The translations under genes were made by a program, and so were the position numbers. From contig NZ_JAFIQT010000007.1 in NCBI RefSeq assembly GCF_017355935.1, positions 62,001 to 126,000 on the forward strand: a DNA stretch of 64,000 nucleotides. The letters run 5' to 3'. Below, in pieces: positions 62,228 through 64,000 of this stretch. The notes under the pieces are model-generated. The model made no database searches. It was not told the origin of the DNA and saw only the letters and a program-made list of their open reading frames with translations. Positions within the stretch are counted from its first letter, which is position 1, and each line of letters opens with the position of its first letter. This DNA is from Telluribacter humicola (GTDB taxonomy: Bacteria > Bacteroidota > Bacteroidia > Cytophagales > Spirosomataceae).

Positions 62228-64000
62228 ATGAAAAAAAGTAGTCTACTAACTCTACTAGCTCTGCTTTTAACCTGGACGGTTTCTATCGCTCAGGGGATCA
62301 GAGTTACGGGTACAGTAACATCGGCAGAAGACGGTTCATCGCTTCCCGGTGTCAGTATACAAGTAAAAGGTACCACTACGGGTACCCAAACCGACGCTTC
62401 CGGCTCCTACTCGATCAGCGTCCCTTCTTCTAACTCCGTACTGGTGTTTAGCTTTGTTGGGCTTGAGTCAAGAGAACTAACCGTAGGAAATCAGACCACT
62501 ATTAATGTACAGCTTTCGGCAGATACCCGTGCTCTCAATGAGGTAGTAGTTACGGGATTTGGTGCCCAGGCCCGTCGCAACCTGACTGGTAATATTGCTA
62601 AAATTGAAGGTAGCTCTATCCAGGGTGTACCCGTTACCACTTTTGAGCAGGCTCTCCAGGGACGTGCTGCCGGTGTACAGATCACGTCATTGAACGGTAA
62701 GCTGGGTCAGGGTATCCAGATGCGTATCCGTGGTTCATCGTCGGTTACTGCCAGCAACGAGCCTCTGTACGTGATTGATGGTGTACCCATTACATCTAAT
62801 AACCAAGGGACCAGCACCTCTCCCCAAAACCCACTGGCCGATATCAACTTCAACGATATTGAGTCTATTGAAATCCTGAAAGATGCCTCGGCTGCCGCTA
62901 TCTACGGTGCCCGTGCTTCTAACGGGGTAGTACTGCTTACTACTAAGAAAGGTAAAAGTGGCAAAACCCGCTTCAGCCTTGGCTACCAGATGGGAAGCAG
63001 CGAACCTACCCGTCGTCGTGAGTGGCTGAATACTGCAGAATACATCGAACTGTATAGAGAGGCTGCTCAGAACAGCATCAACGCGGGTGACCTGCCTGCC
63101 AACTACATGACCAGCCTGGAAAGCCGTTTTACCCGCTATGCTGCCGGTGATAGAGCAAACTGGGAGCAGAGTCTTGTTGACAACAACTGGGAAGACCAGG
63201 CCTTCCAGAAAGCGCCGATGGGCCAACTTGACCTGAGCGCCAGCGGTGGAGATAACAAAACGCGTTTCTTCGTATCAGGACAGTACCTGGATCAGAAAGG
63301 TATCCTGATTAAGAACTCGTTTAAGCGTCTGAGTGGTCGTGTTAATCTGGATCACAAAGCTAATGACAACCTGACTCTGGGCGTAAACCTGAACATCGCC
63401 CGTACGCAGAATGGTCGTCTAGCTAATGACAACTCCTTCTCTACTCCTTTGCAGATCGTAGCGTTACCTCCTATTACGCCGGTTATCGATCCCCGTACCA
63501 ATGAGCTTAGCGGTAGCTATACGCTATACTACAACCCCCTGCTGAATCGTGATCACTCCAGCAACATAACTACCTCGTACCGTACCCTGGGTAACCTGTA
63601 TGGTGAGTACCGGTTTAATGACTGGCTGAAGTTCCGTACTGAGTGGGGCGCAGACCTACTTTCGCTCAATGAAGATGAATACTACGGTAAAGAAACAGGC
63701 CGTAATACCGGAGCTCCTAACGGACTTGGATTTAACTCTTTTGCACAGGTAACCAACTATACTACCAACAACTTCTTCTCTCTGGGTCATACCTTTGCCG
63801 AGAAGCACGATATTGATGGGGTAGTAGGTATGTCATTCCAGCGTTCAGATGCTTCTTACAATTCAGTAGAAGGACGTGAGTTCCCTTCTAACTCATATAC
63901 CCGTATTGCATCAGCTGCCCGTATCACAGCAGGTAGCTCTACTGCTACCAACTACAGCTTCCTGTCTTACTTTGCCCGTGCTAACTATCGCCTCGCCGAT
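62228..64000 (+). CDS. SusC/RagA-family TonB-linked outer membrane protein (3' part missing)
   Basis: The first 591 codons from ATG 62228-62230 run past the window end. Signal peptide (MKKSSLLTLLALLLTWTVSIA), then a carboxypeptidase-regulatory-like domain (VTGTVTSAEDGSSLPGVSIQ, about 25-95), the TonB-box-like stretch RALNEVVVTGFGAQ near 99-112, the plug domain (LYVIDGVPI near 179 and KDASAAAIYGARASNGVVLL near 218) and the start of the beta-barrel. It imports glycans or peptides with TonB energy. Its SusD partner would follow outside the window. Confidence 0.95.
   Translation, partial: MKKSSLLTLLALLLTWTVSIAQGIRVTGTVTSAEDGSSLPGVSIQVKGTTTGTQTDASGSYSISVPSSNSVLVFSFVGLESRELTVGNQTTINVQLSADTRALNEVVVTGFGAQARRNLTGNIAKIEGSSIQGVPVTTFEQALQGRAAGVQITSLNGKLGQGIQMRIRGSSSVTASNEPLYVIDGVPITSNNQGTSTSPQNPLADINFNDIESIEILKDASAAAIYGARASNGVVLLTTKKGKSGKTRFSLGYQMGSSEPTRRREWLNTAEYIELYREAAQNSINAGDLPANYMTSLESRFTRYAAGDRANWEQSLVDNNWEDQAFQKAPMGQLDLSASGGDNKTRFFVSGQYLDQKGILIKNSFKRLSGRVNLDHKANDNLTLGVNLNIARTQNGRLANDNSFSTPLQIVALPPITPVIDPRTNELSGSYTLYYNPLLNRDHSSNITTSYRTLGNLYGEYRFNDWLKFRTEWGADLLSLNEDEYYGKETGRNTGAPNGLGFNSFAQVTNYTTNNFFSLGHTFAEKHDIDGVVGMSFQRSDASYNSVEGREFPSNSYTRIASAARITAGSSTATNYSFLSYFARANYRLAD

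Overview
The window looks like the chromosome of a member of the Bacteroidota, most likely order Cytophagales. Supporting signs are a SusC/RagA TonB-linked porin at the right edge, TAnnTTTG-type -7 promoter boxes, absence of strong Shine-Dalgarno sites, a ccoN-ccoO fusion, and DUF6807, DUF1593 and SxtJ/DUF5989 families. Most genes favour GTA for valine and contain many GTAC tetranucleotides. No rRNA, tRNA, CRISPR array, phage or insertion sequence was recognised.

Left part (1-24592). After a truncated TPR histidine kinase come housekeeping genes (a 3-methyladenine glycosylase, hpf, yicC, pdxA and a 2-hydroxyacid dehydrogenase). Then comes what appears to be a microaerobic respiration regulon: a soluble PAS histidine kinase, a response regulator fused to a CRP/FNR-type DNA-binding module, hemN, the cbb3 oxidase operon (ccoS-ccoNO-ccoP-ccoG-ccoH-tauE/safE) and the copper ATPase ccoI. 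An almost identical FNR-box-like palindrome (ATGAC-N4-GTCAGG) precedes hemN, ccoS and ccoI. It sits at what would be class II (hemN) or class I (ccoS, ccoI) activator positions relative to candidate -7 boxes. My reading is that the kinase and hybrid regulator are a compressed FixL/FixJ-FixK circuit controlling these three units.

Accessory insert (about 24830-28400). Four tightly spaced plus-strand genes have different codon use (few GTA valine codons, background GTAC density). They encode a class I isoprenoid-synthase-like enzyme, a 68-aa Nif11-like peptide translationally coupled to it, a 276-aa protein of unknown family and a VAO/berberine-bridge-type FAD oxidase. This looks like a horizontally acquired specialised-metabolite operon and is the best candidate here for an undescribed pathway. 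A frameshifted small lipoprotein lies at its right border.

Middle part (28800-45200). A cytochrome c-PQQ sugar dehydrogenase and two sulfatases suggest sulfated-glycan use. They are followed by ybjQ, lipoproteins, metF, elaA, yebC, a GreA/B-like factor, metH with a divergent Lrp-type regulator, and a Ppx/GppA phosphatase. Strong hairpin terminators separate the convergent genes.

Right part (45198-61490) is an envelope or exopolysaccharide region. It starts with a carbamoyltransferase-SGNH-DUF5989-SxtJ cassette, then an AT-rich SGNH gene, a GNAT/FemAB-like protein, wecB, a Wzx-type flippase, three glycosyltransferases and methyltransferases. A redoxin and the start of a SusC-family gene close the window.
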